DNA of 64,000 bases from Haloarcula limicola (GTDB taxonomy: Archaea > Halobacteriota > Halobacteria > Halobacteriales > Haloarculaceae), in NCBI RefSeq assembly GCF_010119205.1, contig NZ_WRXM01000001.1, positions 1,054,001 to 1,118,000 on the forward strand, read 5' to 3'. Below are positions 1 to 9,087 of the stretch, piece after piece. The translations under genes and the position numbers were made by a program. Position 1 is the stretch's first letter. Every line of letters starts with the position of its first letter. Under the pieces are notes generated by a model that did not search any database, had not been told where the DNA came from, and saw only the letters and a list, made by a program, of their open reading frames with translations.

Positions 1-329
1 ACGTCTCTAATGACGACCTGGAACCCGTCGAGGGGGAGTCGCCGCTCGCGACGGCCGCGAGCGCGGTCCCCGACGCCGTCCGCGTCGTCGTCACGGCCGC
101 CCACGACGACCGAGCGCTCGGCCTCCTCGTCGAGGTGGACGCGCGCGGCCCGCTCTCGGTCCAGCAACTGCTCGATAGCTACGACCTCTGTGAGAGCGAT
201 CTCCACGGACTGCTCGGCGAGTTCCGCGCGGCCGGACTGCTGGAAGAGGCGACCGTCGCCGGCCAGCGGGGCTACGACGCGACGGAGACGGCGAGCGAAG
301 CCGTCGCGTTCCTCACCGCGACCGAGTGA
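1..329 (+). CDS. C-terminal part of a winged-helix-type hypothetical protein (5' end outside window)
   Basis: The reading frame is already open at position 3 and ends with TGA at 327-329, so only about 108 C-terminal residues are visible. The last 65 residues look like a winged-helix DNA-binding module: a helix starting at PLSVQQLLDSYD, a second helix in ESDLHGLLGEFRAAGLL, and a short beta wing before the end. It converges on rad50, leaving 21 bp between stop codons. I do not recognise the family. A transcriptional regulator or DNA-binding accessory protein is an inference from the fold only, since the N-terminal part is missing. Confidence 0.55.
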   Translation, partial: VSNDDLEPVEGESPLATAASAVPDAVRVVVTAAHDDRALGLLVEVDARGPLSVQQLLDSYDLCESDLHGLLGEFRAAGLLEEATVAGQRGYDATETASEAVAFLTATE

Positions 330-350
330 ACCGAACCGAGTCGACCCGTC

Positions 351-3029
351 TCAAGCCAGTTCCGCGACTTTCTCCTCGATTCGCTCGACGCGGTCGACCC
401 GCGAGCGGTTCGAGGTGACGTTCTTCTCGACGCGCACGAGGTCGTCGGCCGCGCCGACGAGTTCCTCGTCGTGGCTGACGACCAGAATCTGCTCGACGCC
501 GACGTCGTCGCGCATGTACTCGACCAGATCGAGCAGTTGCGTGACGTGGCCGGAGTCGAGGAAGACGGTGGGTTCGTCGAGGATGAGCGGCGGCATCGGC
601 GCGGACCCCTCGATGCCCTCCGCGAGCAGCCGGTAGATGGCACAGCGCAGGCTGAGGTTGAACAGCGCGCGCTCGCCGCCGGAGAGCTGCTCGGGCTCCA
701 GCGGCTCGCCGTCCTTCTGGAACACGGTCAGCTGGTACTCCCCGTCGAGTTCGATTCGGGCGTAGGAGTCGTTCTGATAGACCAGCGAGAACGTCTCGTT
801 CAACATCCGTTCGAGCGTCTCGACGTTGCGCTGGCGCAGCTCCGCCCGGAGCGTCCCGTACATCTCCTGTAGCTGTTCGGCCTCGTCGTACAGCGATTCG
901 AGCTTCTCGACCTCCCCGGCCAGCTCCTCGCGGCGCTCCCTGAGCGATTCCAGTTCGTCGAGTTCGTTCTCGACGGCACCGACGGCGCTCTGGAGGTCGT
1001 CGCGCTCCTCGCGCAGCTCCTCTAACTTCGCGTCGGCCTTCTCGACGTAGTTCTCGGCGCGCTGTCGCTCCGAGCGCGCCTCCTCGATGCGGGACTCGTC
1101 TACCTGCTCGGTCAGCTCCCGCTTTCGCTCGCGCTTCTCCGTGAGGCGTTCCCGGCGCTGGTCGTTCGTCTCGGCCAGTCGCGTGCGCGTCTCGCGGCGC
1201 TGTTCGATCTCGCGCTCGCACTCCTCTACGTCGGAAAGCAGTGTCTCGATCCGTTCCAGCCGCTCGATAGCGGTCTTGACCCGCTGGCGCTCCTGGTTAC
1301 ACTCGGCGATGACCGACCGGCAGTCGTCGGCCGCCTCGCGCTGCTCGGTGGCATCTTCGCGCTTTTCCTCGGCCCGTGAGTCGAGGTCCGCGGCGTCCTC
1401 GCGCAGTTGCTCGGCCCGCTCTTCGTCGGCTTCCAGTCCCGACTCCTTCTCCTCGACCAGTTGGACGACGTTCGAGCGGTTGTCTTCGAGCGTCGCCAGT
1501 CGGTCGGCGGCGTCGGCGAGCGACTCCGCGCGTTCGAGCTTCGATTCGAGCGTCTCGACCGTCTCGCGGGCGGATTCGAGGTCACCCTCCAGTTCGGCGA
1601 CGCGCTCCCGGTCGTCCTCGATGGACTCGACGTGGGGCGACTCCTCGACGCTCTGCCCGCACTCGGGGCACTTGCCCGCTTCGAGGAGAGTCTCGGCCTC
1701 GCGGAGCGACTCGCGCTCGCTCCGCAGTTTCGTCTCCAGTTGGGTCACTCGCTGTCGGGACTCGTCGAGTTCGGCGGCCACCTCCTCGCGGTGGGCCTCG
1801 GCGGACTCGCGGTCCACCGCTGCGTCGGCGAACCGGGCTTCGAGCGTCTCGATTTTCCCGTCGATCTCGTCGAGTCGGTCCCGGCGGTCAGCGATGGTCT
1901 CGCGGGCGTCTTCGAGGGCCGATTCGACCTCGTCGGCCTCCCCTCGCTTCGCCTCGGCGCGCGATTCGAGGTCCTCGGCCTGCTCCTCCAACGAGTCGGC
2001 GGTGCTGTTGTGCTCTTTCGCCTCGACGCTCTGTTCGGTGATGCGCTCCTGAATCTCCTCGTCGCGGTCCTGTAAGTCGTCGAGACGGGCATCGACCGCC
2101 TCCGAGTCGGCCTCGTCCAGTTCGCTCTCCGCGACCGCCTCGTCCAGCTCCTCCGAGAGCGAGTCGCGCCGCTCTCTCAGCTCCGAGATGCGCGTCTCGA
2201 GGTCGTTCCGTTCGCTCTCCGCCTCGGTGATCTCGGTCTCCAGTTCCGATATCTCCTCGCTCAGCCCGTCCAGCTCGGTCCGGCGCTCCTCGTACTCCTC
2301 CAGGACTGCGCTGGCTTGCTCCAGCGTGTCCGTCGCCGTCTCCCGTTGCTCCTCGATGCGCTCGATTTCGCTCTGCGTGTCGTTCAGTTCGCTCTCCAGT
2401 CCGTTCAGACGCTCGTGGAGGTCGCGGTCCTCCTTCGCCTCGATCTGCTCGTCCAGTTGCGAGAGGCGGCTCTGCTTGTCCTCTCGGACGCGCTTGACTC
2501 CGACGCGGGCGTCGCTCGCTCGCTCTCGATAGGTCTCCAGTTTCCCGAGCTGCAACAGGTCGTCGAGCATATCCTGTCGCTCGCCCGGCGAGGCGTTGAT
2601 GAGCTTGTTGACCTCGCCCTGCCGGACGTACGCGCAGTTGACGAACGCCTCGCTGTCCATCCGCAGGAGCTCGGTGACTCGTCGGCGGACGGCGCGAGCG
2701 CCCTCGTACGTCTCCTCGGGCGTTTCGAGGACGCACTTGGCGGTCGTCGCTCGCTCGCCGGTGTTACGCACGCGGCGCGTGAGGTGGTAGTCGCCGCCGG
2801 CGTGAGAGAACCACAGGTCGACGGTGCAGTCGTCCGCGCCGATGGTGACCACCTCGTCTAAGTTCTCGTCGATGGCCTTCGACCCGTAGAGGGCGAAGAA
2901 GCACGCTTCGAGCAGCGAGGACTTCCCGCTGCCGTTCAGCCCGTGGATGACCGTGACGCCGGGCGAGAGCGCGAGATCGGCGTCGTCGTAACACTTGAAG
3001 TTCTCCAGTGCGACGCGCTGGAATCGCAT
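351..3029 (-). CDS. rad50: DNA double-strand break repair ATPase Rad50
   Basis: SMC-like ATPase of the Mre11-Rad50 complex, which tethers and processes DNA ends. The 892-residue length is normal. The Walker A motif GLNGSGKSS is at residues 30-38. Long heptad-rich coiled coils flank the zinc hook CPEC (Cys454 and Cys457), where two Rad50 molecules dimerise. The ABC signature [10 protein letters not shown] lies near residue 780 and Walker [12 protein letters not shown] near 813. It is the downstream gene of an mre11-rad50 operon; its ATG overlaps the mre11 TGA by one base, implying translational coupling. All diagnostic motifs are intact, so I expect a functional protein. Confidence 0.97.
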   Translation of the reverse strand: MRFQRVALENFKCYDDADLALSPGVTVIHGLNGSGKSSLLEACFFALYGSKAIDENLDEVVTIGADDCTVDLWFSHAGGDYHLTRRVRNTGERATTAKCVLETPEETYEGARAVRRRVTELLRMDSEAFVNCAYVRQGEVNKLINASPGERQDMLDDLLQLGKLETYRERASDARVGVKRVREDKQSRLSQLDEQIEAKEDRDLHERLNGLESELNDTQSEIERIEEQRETATDTLEQASAVLEEYEERRTELDGLSEEISELETEITEAESERNDLETRISELRERRDSLSEELDEAVAESELDEADSEAVDARLDDLQDRDEEIQERITEQSVEAKEHNSTADSLEEQAEDLESRAEAKRGEADEVESALEDARETIADRRDRLDEIDGKIETLEARFADAAVDRESAEAHREEVAAELDESRQRVTQLETKLRSERESLREAETLLEAGKCPECGQSVEESPHVESIEDDRERVAELEGDLESARETVETLESKLERAESLADAADRLATLEDNRSNVVQLVEEKESGLEADEERAEQLREDAADLDSRAEEKREDATEQREAADDCRSVIAECNQERQRVKTAIERLERIETLLSDVEECEREIEQRRETRTRLAETNDQRRERLTEKRERKRELTEQVDESRIEEARSERQRAENYVEKADAKLEELREERDDLQSAVGAVENELDELESLRERREELAGEVEKLESLYDEAEQLQEMYGTLRAELRQRNVETLERMLNETFSLVYQNDSYARIELDGEYQLTVFQKDGEPLEPEQLSGGERALFNLSLRCAIYRLLAEGIEGSAPMPPLILDEPTVFLDSGHVTQLLDLVEYMRDDVGVEQILVVSHDEELVGAADDLVRVEKNVTSNRSRVDRVERIEEKVAELA

Positions 3030-4348
3030 CAGTCGTCACCACCGAGGAACTGGTCCATGCTCGATTGGTCCTCGCCCTCGTCGGCGCTCTGCTCGGGCCG
3101 CTCGTCGCTCCCGGTCGTTCCCGTCGGCTGTCCGCCGTCGGCTTCCGCCGCCGTCGGGCCGCCACCGGACGGGTCGGAATCGGACGCCTCGTCGTCTCTC
3201 AGTCCCCCGTCTACCGATTCGTCGCCGGCTGAATCAGCGGCGGTCAGCGAGTCGGGGTCCTCCTCGACGAGTTCCTGCACGCGCTGCTCGACCGTGTCCG
3301 CGACGTTGGCGTCCGCGACTTTCGAGGCGCGAACGGTCTCGTCGATATCCTGTGCGGCTCCGCTGAGACCGAGTTCGCGGACGCGCTCGGCGACGGCGTC
3401 GTCGGGGTCGGCGAAACTGACGCTCGTCTCTCGCTCGTCGGCGGCGAGTTCGCGGTGATCGGTGACGCGGGCGACGAGCGCGCCGGCGTCCAAGGCGTAC
3501 TCCTCGACGCTCGCGGGAGCGATCGGATCGCCGTCGCCGTCGATGCCGACGATGACGACGGCGTCTTCCACGTCGTGTTCGCCGACGCGGCTCCGGACCC
3601 GTTCGACGCCCTCCTCGGGGCCGAGTTCCACGTCGACGAAGACGAACTCGCGGGTGTCGACGCCGCGGCGGGTGATGCGCGTCTCGCCGTCGAACGCGAC
3701 GATGTTGTAGCCGCGGTCCTCGCGCTCGCTGGCGCTCGCCCGCTCGGTCGACCCGCAGTAGGTGACCCACGTCTCGTCGATCCGTTGCTTGCCGGGGTCG
3801 TGATTGTCGCCCAGCAGCAGAGCGTCAAAGGCCACGGACGACTGATCGAGTATCTCGCCGGCGTCCCAGTCGCCGTAGTCGAACGGTTGGAAGAGGCCGT
3901 GCGTGACCAGCGCGGCGTGGTCGACGTCGTGAGCGGCGAAGTCGTATTCCAAGTCCTCGCGCTGGGAGCGAGGGACGAAGTCGAGTCCGTAGAATGCGGT
4001 ATTGCCCACGACGGTCGGTTCCGCGTCGAGGCGCGTCGCCAGTCCCAGCGACTCGTAGAGGTCGAGCCACTGGGCGTCGCGCTTCGCCTCGTGGTTGCCC
4101 ACGACGGCTAGAAATGGAATGTCGGCCTCTGCGAGCTCTTCCAAGACGGAGAGCGTCCCCATGATATCCGAGAGCGTCGGCCGTCGGTCGTGAAAGAGGT
4201 CCCCCGCGTGGACGACGGCGGCGACGTCGCCCTCGATCGCGTCACGGACGACCCGACGGAAGGCGTCGAGGAAGTCCTGCCGGCGTTCGGGTACGTGGTA
4301 CTGCTGGTACCCGACGTGCGTGTCGCCGGTGTGTATCACCCGTGTCAT
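3029..4348 (-). CDS. mre11: DNA double-strand break repair nuclease Mre11
   Basis: Manganese-dependent metallophosphoesterase nuclease partnering Rad50 in DNA end processing. The phosphodiesterase motifs appear in order: HTGDTHVG at the N terminus, [21 protein letters not shown] and LLGDNHDPG. The last has Asp where many homologues have the first His of GHIH. The final 90 or so residues are a low-complexity acidic tail rich in Asp, Ser and Gly, which may be a flexible Rad50-binding or halophilic extension. It is 439 aa long. It is the first gene of the operon and is divergent from the M24 gene, with about 120 bp between the two starts for both promoters. Confidence 0.96.
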   Translation of the reverse strand: MTRVIHTGDTHVGYQQYHVPERRQDFLDAFRRVVRDAIEGDVAAVVHAGDLFHDRRPTLSDIMGTLSVLEELAEADIPFLAVVGNHEAKRDAQWLDLYESLGLATRLDAEPTVVGNTAFYGLDFVPRSQREDLEYDFAAHDVDHAALVTHGLFQPFDYGDWDAGEILDQSSVAFDALLLGDNHDPGKQRIDETWVTYCGSTERASASEREDRGYNIVAFDGETRITRRGVDTREFVFVDVELGPEEGVERVRSRVGEHDVEDAVVIVGIDGDGDPIAPASVEEYALDAGALVARVTDHRELAADERETSVSFADPDDAVAERVRELGLSGAAQDIDETVRASKVADANVADTVEQRVQELVEEDPDSLTAADSAGDESVDGGLRDDEASDSDPSGGGPTAAEADGGQPTGTTGSDERPEQSADEGEDQSSMDQFLGGDD

Positions 4349-4441
4349 CTGTCAGGTCGTATGCCAGCGGTTCCTAAAGAGGTGTCGTGACCGCGGTGAA
4401 AGTAGTTCGGCGACCGCGCGGCTGCGGGACCGCCGCCGCGC

Positions 4442-4449
4442 CTATAACG
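4442..4449 (+). promoter_or_regulatory. TATA element of the M24 peptidase-like gene
   Basis: CTATAACG lies 22-29 bases before the ATG at 4471. This is the spacing expected for a leaderless haloarchaeal transcript, and it supports 4471 over the upstream in-frame GTG at 4387. Confidence 0.55.
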
Positions 4450-4470
4450 CCCTCCGTCGAAGGCGAGGAC

Positions 4471-5658
4471 ATGGCGACACAGCTCCCGGCGTCGGAGTAC
4501 CGCGGCCGAATCGAGATCTGCCGGCAGTACCTGGCCGAGACGGCCGCCGACGCCGCCGTCTGGTTCGACGCGACGGCCATCGAGTACGTCACGGGGTTCG
4601 CACACATCCAGACCGAACGGCCCGTCGCGCTCGCGCTCACGCAGGACCGCATCGAGATCACGGTGCCGCGACTGGAGGTCGAACGCGTCGAGCCCAACGA
4701 GCGCATCGACGCCGTCCACCACTACTTCGACTATCCGGGGGGACGACCCGTCGAGACGGCCGCCGAGATGCTCGATACCCTCGGCGTCGAAGGCGTCGTC
4801 GCCGATTCGGACGGCGCGCCGGGCGTGATGGGCTACGACGGGCCCGCCCTCTCAGAGTTTGTCGACGTGGAGACCCAGTCGTGGGTCGACCGGATGCGCT
4901 GGGAGAAGACCGACGCCGAGATCGACTGCATCCGCGAGTCCGCGCGCTGGGCCAACCTCGGCCACCGCTACCTCGCTGACTACACCGAGGTCGGCGCGCA
5001 TCCGGCGACGGTCTCTCAGCGGGCCTCCACGGACGCATCTCGGGCGATGCTGGACACGCTCGGCGACAACTACGTCGAGCGAGTCCGTGGGAGCGGCCCG
5101 GTCCACGCCGGCTACATCTCCGGCGAGGAGACGGCGCTCCCGCACGGCCACACGCCCAACGAACGGCTCTCGGCGGGCGACGTGCTCGTCACCGGCGCGT
5201 CGGCCAACGTCGACGGCTACCATTCGGAACTGGAACGGACGATGTTCGTCGGCGAACCCGACGACGAACAGGTCCACTACTTCGAGTTGATGAAGGAGGC
5301 ACAGGATGTCGCTATCGACGCACTCGGCCCTGGCGTCGAGATCGCGTACGTGGACGAGCAGGTGCAAGATTTCTTCCGCGAGCAGGGCATCGCTGACCTC
5401 GCGCGGCATCACGTCGGACACAACATCGGACTGGACGGACACGAACCGCCGTACATCGACCGCGGCTGGACCGACGCCGACCGCGTCACCGACGAGGACG
5501 CGGAGATGCAACCGGGGCAGGTCTACACCATCGAACCGGGCGTCTACACGGAGGACGCCGGCTACCGCCACTCGGACACGATCGCCATCACCGAGGACGG
5601 CGTCGAGTGGCTGACGTTCTTCCCCCGCGACATCGAGGGCAACACTATCCGAGCGTAG
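4471..5658 (+). CDS. M24 (Xaa-Pro dipeptidase/creatinase-like) pita-bread protein with altered metal site
   Basis: This 395-residue protein has the creatinase N-terminal domain followed by the pita-bread catalytic fold of M24 peptidases. The His motif HHVGHNIGLDGHE (His317) and the TIEPGVY motif (Glu355) are present. Three of the usual five metal ligands (Asp, Asp, His, Glu, Glu) are changed: Thr241 stands at the first Asp in GDVLVTGAS, Glu253 at the second in YHSELERT, and Ser368 at the last Glu in YRHSDT. It may therefore be a metal-independent hydrolase of the creatinase type, or bind metal differently. Calling it a prolidase would be unsafe. The chosen ATG has a TATA element 22-29 bases upstream. 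Confidence 0.8.
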   Translation: MATQLPASEYRGRIEICRQYLAETAADAAVWFDATAIEYVTGFAHIQTERPVALALTQDRIEITVPRLEVERVEPNERIDAVHHYFDYPGGRPVETAAEMLDTLGVEGVVADSDGAPGVMGYDGPALSEFVDVETQSWVDRMRWEKTDAEIDCIRESARWANLGHRYLADYTEVGAHPATVSQRASTDASRAMLDTLGDNYVERVRGSGPVHAGYISGEETALPHGHTPNERLSAGDVLVTGASANVDGYHSELERTMFVGEPDDEQVHYFELMKEAQDVAIDALGPGVEIAYVDEQVQDFFREQGIADLARHHVGHNIGLDGHEPPYIDRGWTDADRVTDEDAEMQPGQVYTIEPGVYTEDAGYRHSDTIAITEDGVEWLTFFPRDIEGNTIRA

Positions 5659-5687
5659 GCCGAGTCATCGGCCTCCGGCGGTTCCGC

Positions 5688-6053
5688 TCAACGTTCCTCG
5701 GGCCGGTCGTCGGCGACCGACCGAAACCGCTCGAACGCCGTCAGCGCCGCTCGGCCCTCGGTCGCCAGTCCGCTCACCTCGCGTTCGGCCTGTTCGACGG
5801 CCGATTCGAGCGCGTCGAGGCCACCGTTCTCCACGAACCGTGCGGCTGCCTCGACATCTTTCGTCGCCGTCACTGCCCGCTCGATGACCGTGCGATAGTC
5901 TCGAAACCCCTCCCCACCGTTCGCTCCCACCTCTCGCTCGGAAGTCGCCCGGGCGAGCGAGCGTCGGTCTCCCGCGTCCGACTCGGCCGCCGTCTCACCC
6001 TCGCCGTCGGCGAGCGCAGCGAGCGCCGCTTTCACCTGTTCGTCGTCGGTCAC
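5688..6053 (-). CDS. Conserved-looking haloarchaeal hypothetical protein
   Basis: A 121-residue acidic, mostly helical protein with no membrane segment or cysteine motif. Codon usage and Asp/Glu richness fit a real gene. No ATG is available; the GTG at 6053 gives the N terminus VTDDEQVKAALAALADGEG, followed by helices that could form a short coiled coil (VERAVTATKDVEAAARFVENGG). It is divergent from the filament locus that starts at 6142, with 88 bp between them, so it may share a control region with that locus. The function is not recognised. Confidence 0.6.
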   Translation of the reverse strand: MTDDEQVKAALAALADGEGETAAESDAGDRRSLARATSEREVGANGGEGFRDYRTVIERAVTATKDVEAAARFVENGGLDALESAVEQAEREVSGLATEGRAALTAFERFRSVADDRPEER

Positions 6054-6110
6054 GGGCCGTCTGGGTCCGTCATCAGGTAAGAAGGCTCGCACCGCGGCCC
6101 GAGGCGAGAG

Positions 6111-6118
6111 TTCAAATA
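6111..6118 (+). promoter_or_regulatory. TATA element of the filament locus
   Basis: TTCAAATA ends 23 bases before the ATG at 6142. It is the only AT-rich element in the 88-bp divergent gap and would give a leaderless transcript. Confidence 0.5.
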
Positions 6119-6141
6119 CCAGCGCCGGACCACGCACGGCT

Positions 6142-6726
6142 ATGACCGACGCAGAGACCCTCGAAGAGCGCGTTCGGACCGTCGAGCGCGCCGTCACCGA
6201 CGGCGACCACGAATTCCCCGAAGCGACCGAGCTCGCCGACCTGCGAGCGCGGGTCGAAGCCCTCGAACAGCGATTCGCGGAACTGGACGACCGAACGAGC
6301 GAGCTCGAAGCGGCGACGCAGGCTCTCCGCGGATACGTGGGAAACGTCCGCTCGGTCAACCAGGACGTCGAACGGCGCGCCGACGCCGCGCTCGCTGCCG
6401 TCGAAGAGATGGAGCGGCGACTCGATGACCGACAGCCGTCCGCCACCGACAGCGACACCGGGACGGCCGAACAGGGTTCGGTCGCAACCGCGGTTGAGAA
6501 GTCAGCCCGAGCCGAGACAGTCGCACCGGCCGACGCGACGCCGCCGACGGAGACTCCAAGGGCAGCCTACAGCGCGGATGGCGCTTCATCAGTTGAGGCC
6601 GACGCGCAACGGCGGCGCTCGTCCGGCACCGACGCGGCCGACCTCGCCGCCTCGACCTGCACCGACGATCACGCCGACTCCGAGCGGGACCCCGGCGTCG
6701 TCGAACGGATTCGGTCGGTACTGTGA
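6142..6726 (+). CDS. Coiled-coil protein, first gene of type IV filament locus (DUF7310-like)
   Basis: A 194-residue soluble protein. Residues 5-110 are dense in heptads (ETLEERVRTVERAV, LRARVEALEQRFAELDD, ELEAATQALRGYV), predicting a long coiled coil. Residues 110-180 are disordered and Thr/Ser/Ala/Asp-rich, and the C-terminal stretch VVERIRSVL is a short amphipathic helix. From memory, haloarchaeal genomes place a small coiled-coil family (annotated DUF7310) directly before a secretion ATPase, which matches this context. The stop overlaps the next gene's GTG by four bases. A role as cytoplasmic scaffold for the ATPase is an inference. Confidence 0.75.
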   Translation: MTDAETLEERVRTVERAVTDGDHEFPEATELADLRARVEALEQRFAELDDRTSELEAATQALRGYVGNVRSVNQDVERRADAALAAVEEMERRLDDRQPSATDSDTGTAEQGSVATAVEKSARAETVAPADATPPTETPRAAYSADGASSVEADAQRRRSSGTDAADLAASTCTDDHADSERDPGVVERIRSVL

Positions 6727-7220
6727 TACTCCGGTTCGCTCTCGGCGTCGCGCTCACCGCGGCGCTGCTGACGGTCAGCGCCCCGGCCGTCTCGACGGCG
6801 CGGGCCGACGCGGCCGACGCCGCCGTCGAGCGGCAACTGTCGACCCTCGCGGAACGCCTCCGGACGATGGTCGCGACCGACTCCGCGACGCGTGGCCCCG
6901 GCGCGCGCCGGGTCGTGACCGTGAACCTTCCCGAGGAGAATCCGACGAGCGCCGCCGTCGCCGGACTCCGCTTTCACACTCGCCGGGGTATCGGCTTCGC
7001 CAGTTGGCGAGTCCACGATGCGATGCACACGCGACGCCTCGTCGACGTTCCGATTCGATCCGCCGGCGGACCGCTCTGGCTCGGTGACCCGGGAGACCAC
7101 CGCCTCGTGTTCGCGCTGGAACTGCGGGACGGACGGCGCGTCGTGACGGTCCGCCGACTGAGCGCCTCGGAAGGCGCAGGCGGTACGGAGAGAAGTGCGG
7201 GAGGGCCCGTCGATGCGTAG
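6723..7220 (+). CDS. Membrane-anchored/exported hypothetical protein of filament locus (DUF7311-like)
   Basis: 165 residues from a GTG that overlaps the previous stop (GTGA). The N terminus MILRFALGVALTAALLTVSA is a single membrane anchor or signal sequence ending near an Ala-rich stretch. A helix follows (AVERQLSTLAERLRTMV), then an Arg-rich beta-type domain with alternating hydrophobics (RRVVTVNLPEENP, LVFALELRDGRRVVTV). This organisation resembles a minor pseudopilin, with an anchored helix followed by a beta domain. I see no class III prepilin cleavage motif. It overlaps the ATPase start by eight bases. Confidence 0.72.
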   Translation: MILRFALGVALTAALLTVSAPAVSTARADAADAAVERQLSTLAERLRTMVATDSATRGPGARRVVTVNLPEENPTSAAVAGLRFHTRRGIGFASWRVHDAMHTRRLVDVPIRSAGGPLWLGDPGDHRLVFALELRDGRRVVTVRRLSASEGAGGTERSAGGPVDA

Positions 7221-9087
7221 CTGGTTCACGGCCGATAGTGGCGGCGAAGGTCGCGACTGTCGCTGCTCGGCCGCGTTCGAGGGGGACCGGCTCGCCGTCG
7301 CTGCCGACGACTGTTCGGGGAGCGGGCGTCTCGGCGAATCACCTGACTGTCGAGCGACGGTGATAGCGGCGCTCCGCGACGCCGACGTGGACGCCGTCGT
7401 CACGACCAGCGACGGCGTGGCACGCGCGTATCTCGACGACTCGGCCGCGCTCCTCGTCGCCGCCGGTCGGTTCGCGGCCCGCGTCGAGCCGATCGACGGC
7501 CGGCTGGCGGCGCGGACTCGCCGCGAACCGCTGGCCGCCGCGACGGAAGCGGTCGGTCGCGCCGGCCCGGTCGCGGACCTCGCGGCGGAGACCGGCCTCG
7601 CGCTACTCGCCGAGCGAGCGGCGACCGAGAGCGGGCTCGACCCGTACGTCGGACCGACGGTGAGCGACGCCCGCGTCGCCACCGCGCCGCCGGCGAACGC
7701 CTCCCTCCGCGACCGGAGAACGGTCGAGACGGGCGCGGTCGTCCGTCGATACGCGTCCCAGAGCGCACTCGACACCTATCACGTCCGACCGCGGGAGCAC
7801 GAGTTCGACCCCGAAACGACGCGACTGCTCGCCGCCGCCACGGATCGGCTCGCGGCCGCTGCCGGCGAGCGCGTGACGGCGCAGGAAGCGGCCGAGACCG
7901 TCGCCGACAGCGGGGCGACGACAGCGGCGGTCGCGGCGGTCCTCCGAAAGCACACTCGGGGACTCGGTATCCTCGAAGACCTGTTCGCCGATCCCCGCGT
8001 CTCGGACGTGTTCGTCACCGCGCCCGTCGCCGACACGCGACTGCGCGTCGAAGTCGAGGGCGAGACGATGCGGACGAACGTGCGGCTGACGAACGAAGGG
8101 GCGCGGGCGCTCGCGTCGACTTTCCGGCGGACGAGCGGCCGGGCGTTCTCGCGGGCGAGTCCGACGCTGGACGCGACCGCCACCGTCGCCGGGCGACAGG
8201 TCCGCGTCGCGGGCGTCGGCGAACCGGTCAGCGACGGGCTGGCGTTCGCCTTCCGCGCACACGACGGGGCTCGCTGGCGGCTGTCGGAGTTCGTCGAGAA
8301 CGGCACCCTTTCGCCGGGGGTCGCCGGGTTGCTCTCAGTGGCCGTCGAGCGCGGTGCCGCCTGCTTGGTCGCCGGGCCGCGCGGGGCGGGGAAGACGACG
8401 ACGCTCGGCGCGCTCCTCTGGGAGCTCCCGTCGGCTGTCAGGAGCGTCGTCATCGAGGACACGCCGGAACTCCCGGTCGCCGACTTGCAGAGCGAGGGCC
8501 GGGACGTCCAGCCGCTGCGAACCGCGAGCGGCGACGGGCCGTCTATCGACGCCGCCGAGGCGCTTCGGACCGCGCTCCGATTGGGCGACGGCGCGCTCGT
8601 CGTCGGCGAAGTGCGCGGCGAGGAAGCGAGCGTCCTCTACGAGGCGATGCGTGTTGGTAGCGGGGACAGCGCGGTGTTGGGAACGATTCACGGTTCCGGG
8701 GGTTCGGCCGTCCGCGAGCGCCTCGTCGCGGACCTCGGCGTCCCCGAGAGCGCGTTCGCCGCGACCGACCTCGTCGTGACGCTCGCGCCGCCGACGGCCG
8801 AGGCCGGGCGCGGCGTCGCGGCCGTCGAAGAAGTAATCGACCGCGGCGACGGCGTCGGCTTCGAGTCGCTGTTCGAACGCGACGGCGCGGCGGCGACGGC
8901 GACCGGCCGACTCGACCGGGGGACGAGCCGTCTCGTCGAATCGCTCTCCCACGCCGGCGAGTCCTACGAGTGCGTACTGGAGACGATTCGGGCGCGAACA
9001 GCCCGGTTCGCCGACGGCGTGCCGACACAGACCGACCAGTCGGCAGCGACAGTCGACGCAATCGACACGACCGAGGCTGGACGATGA
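7213..9087 (+). CDS. Type II/IV secretion system ATPase (PilB/GspE/TadA family)
   Basis: A 624-residue hexameric motor predicted to power filament assembly. Walker A is GPRGAGKTT (388-396), followed by the Asp box VIEDTPELP, Walker B LVVGEVRGEE (about 463-472) and the His box LGTIHGSG. The N-terminal 50 residues carry Cys16, Cys18, Cys34 and Cys46, a CxC...C...C arrangement that could bind zinc. The ATG at 7213 is chosen over the GTG at 7195 because it gives a normal overlap with the preceding gene. The stop overlaps the start of the platform gene by four bases (ATGA). Archaeal family members drive pili, archaella or Tad-like systems; which applies here is not shown. Confidence 0.92.
   Translation: MRSWFTADSGGEGRDCRCSAAFEGDRLAVAADDCSGSGRLGESPDCRATVIAALRDADVDAVVTTSDGVARAYLDDSAALLVAAGRFAARVEPIDGRLAARTRREPLAAATEAVGRAGPVADLAAETGLALLAERAATESGLDPYVGPTVSDARVATAPPANASLRDRRTVETGAVVRRYASQSALDTYHVRPREHEFDPETTRLLAAATDRLAAAAGERVTAQEAAETVADSGATTAAVAAVLRKHTRGLGILEDLFADPRVSDVFVTAPVADTRLRVEVEGETMRTNVRLTNEGARALASTFRRTSGRAFSRASPTLDATATVAGRQVRVAGVGEPVSDGLAFAFRAHDGARWRLSEFVENGTLSPGVAGLLSVAVERGAACLVAGPRGAGKTTTLGALLWELPSAVRSVVIEDTPELPVADLQSEGRDVQPLRTASGDGPSIDAAEALRTALRLGDGALVVGEVRGEEASVLYEAMRVGSGDSAVLGTIHGSGGSAVRERLVADLGVPESAFAATDLVVTLAPPTAEAGRGVAAVEEVIDRGDGVGFESLFERDGAAATATGRLDRGTSRLVESLSHAGESYECVLETIRARTARFADGVPTQTDQSAATVDAIDTTEAGR

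Noticed and set aside
10-636. Long plus-strand Arg/Ser-rich frames opposite rad50 and other genes
   Set aside because: These are shadow frames produced by high-GC codon bias; their composition is basic and Ser/Arg-rich while the opposite strand encodes a recognised protein.
6109-6122. GAGTTCAAATACC, resembling a tRNA T-loop
   Set aside because: No matching acceptor, D or anticodon stems nearby; it sits exactly at TATA distance before the 6142 gene.
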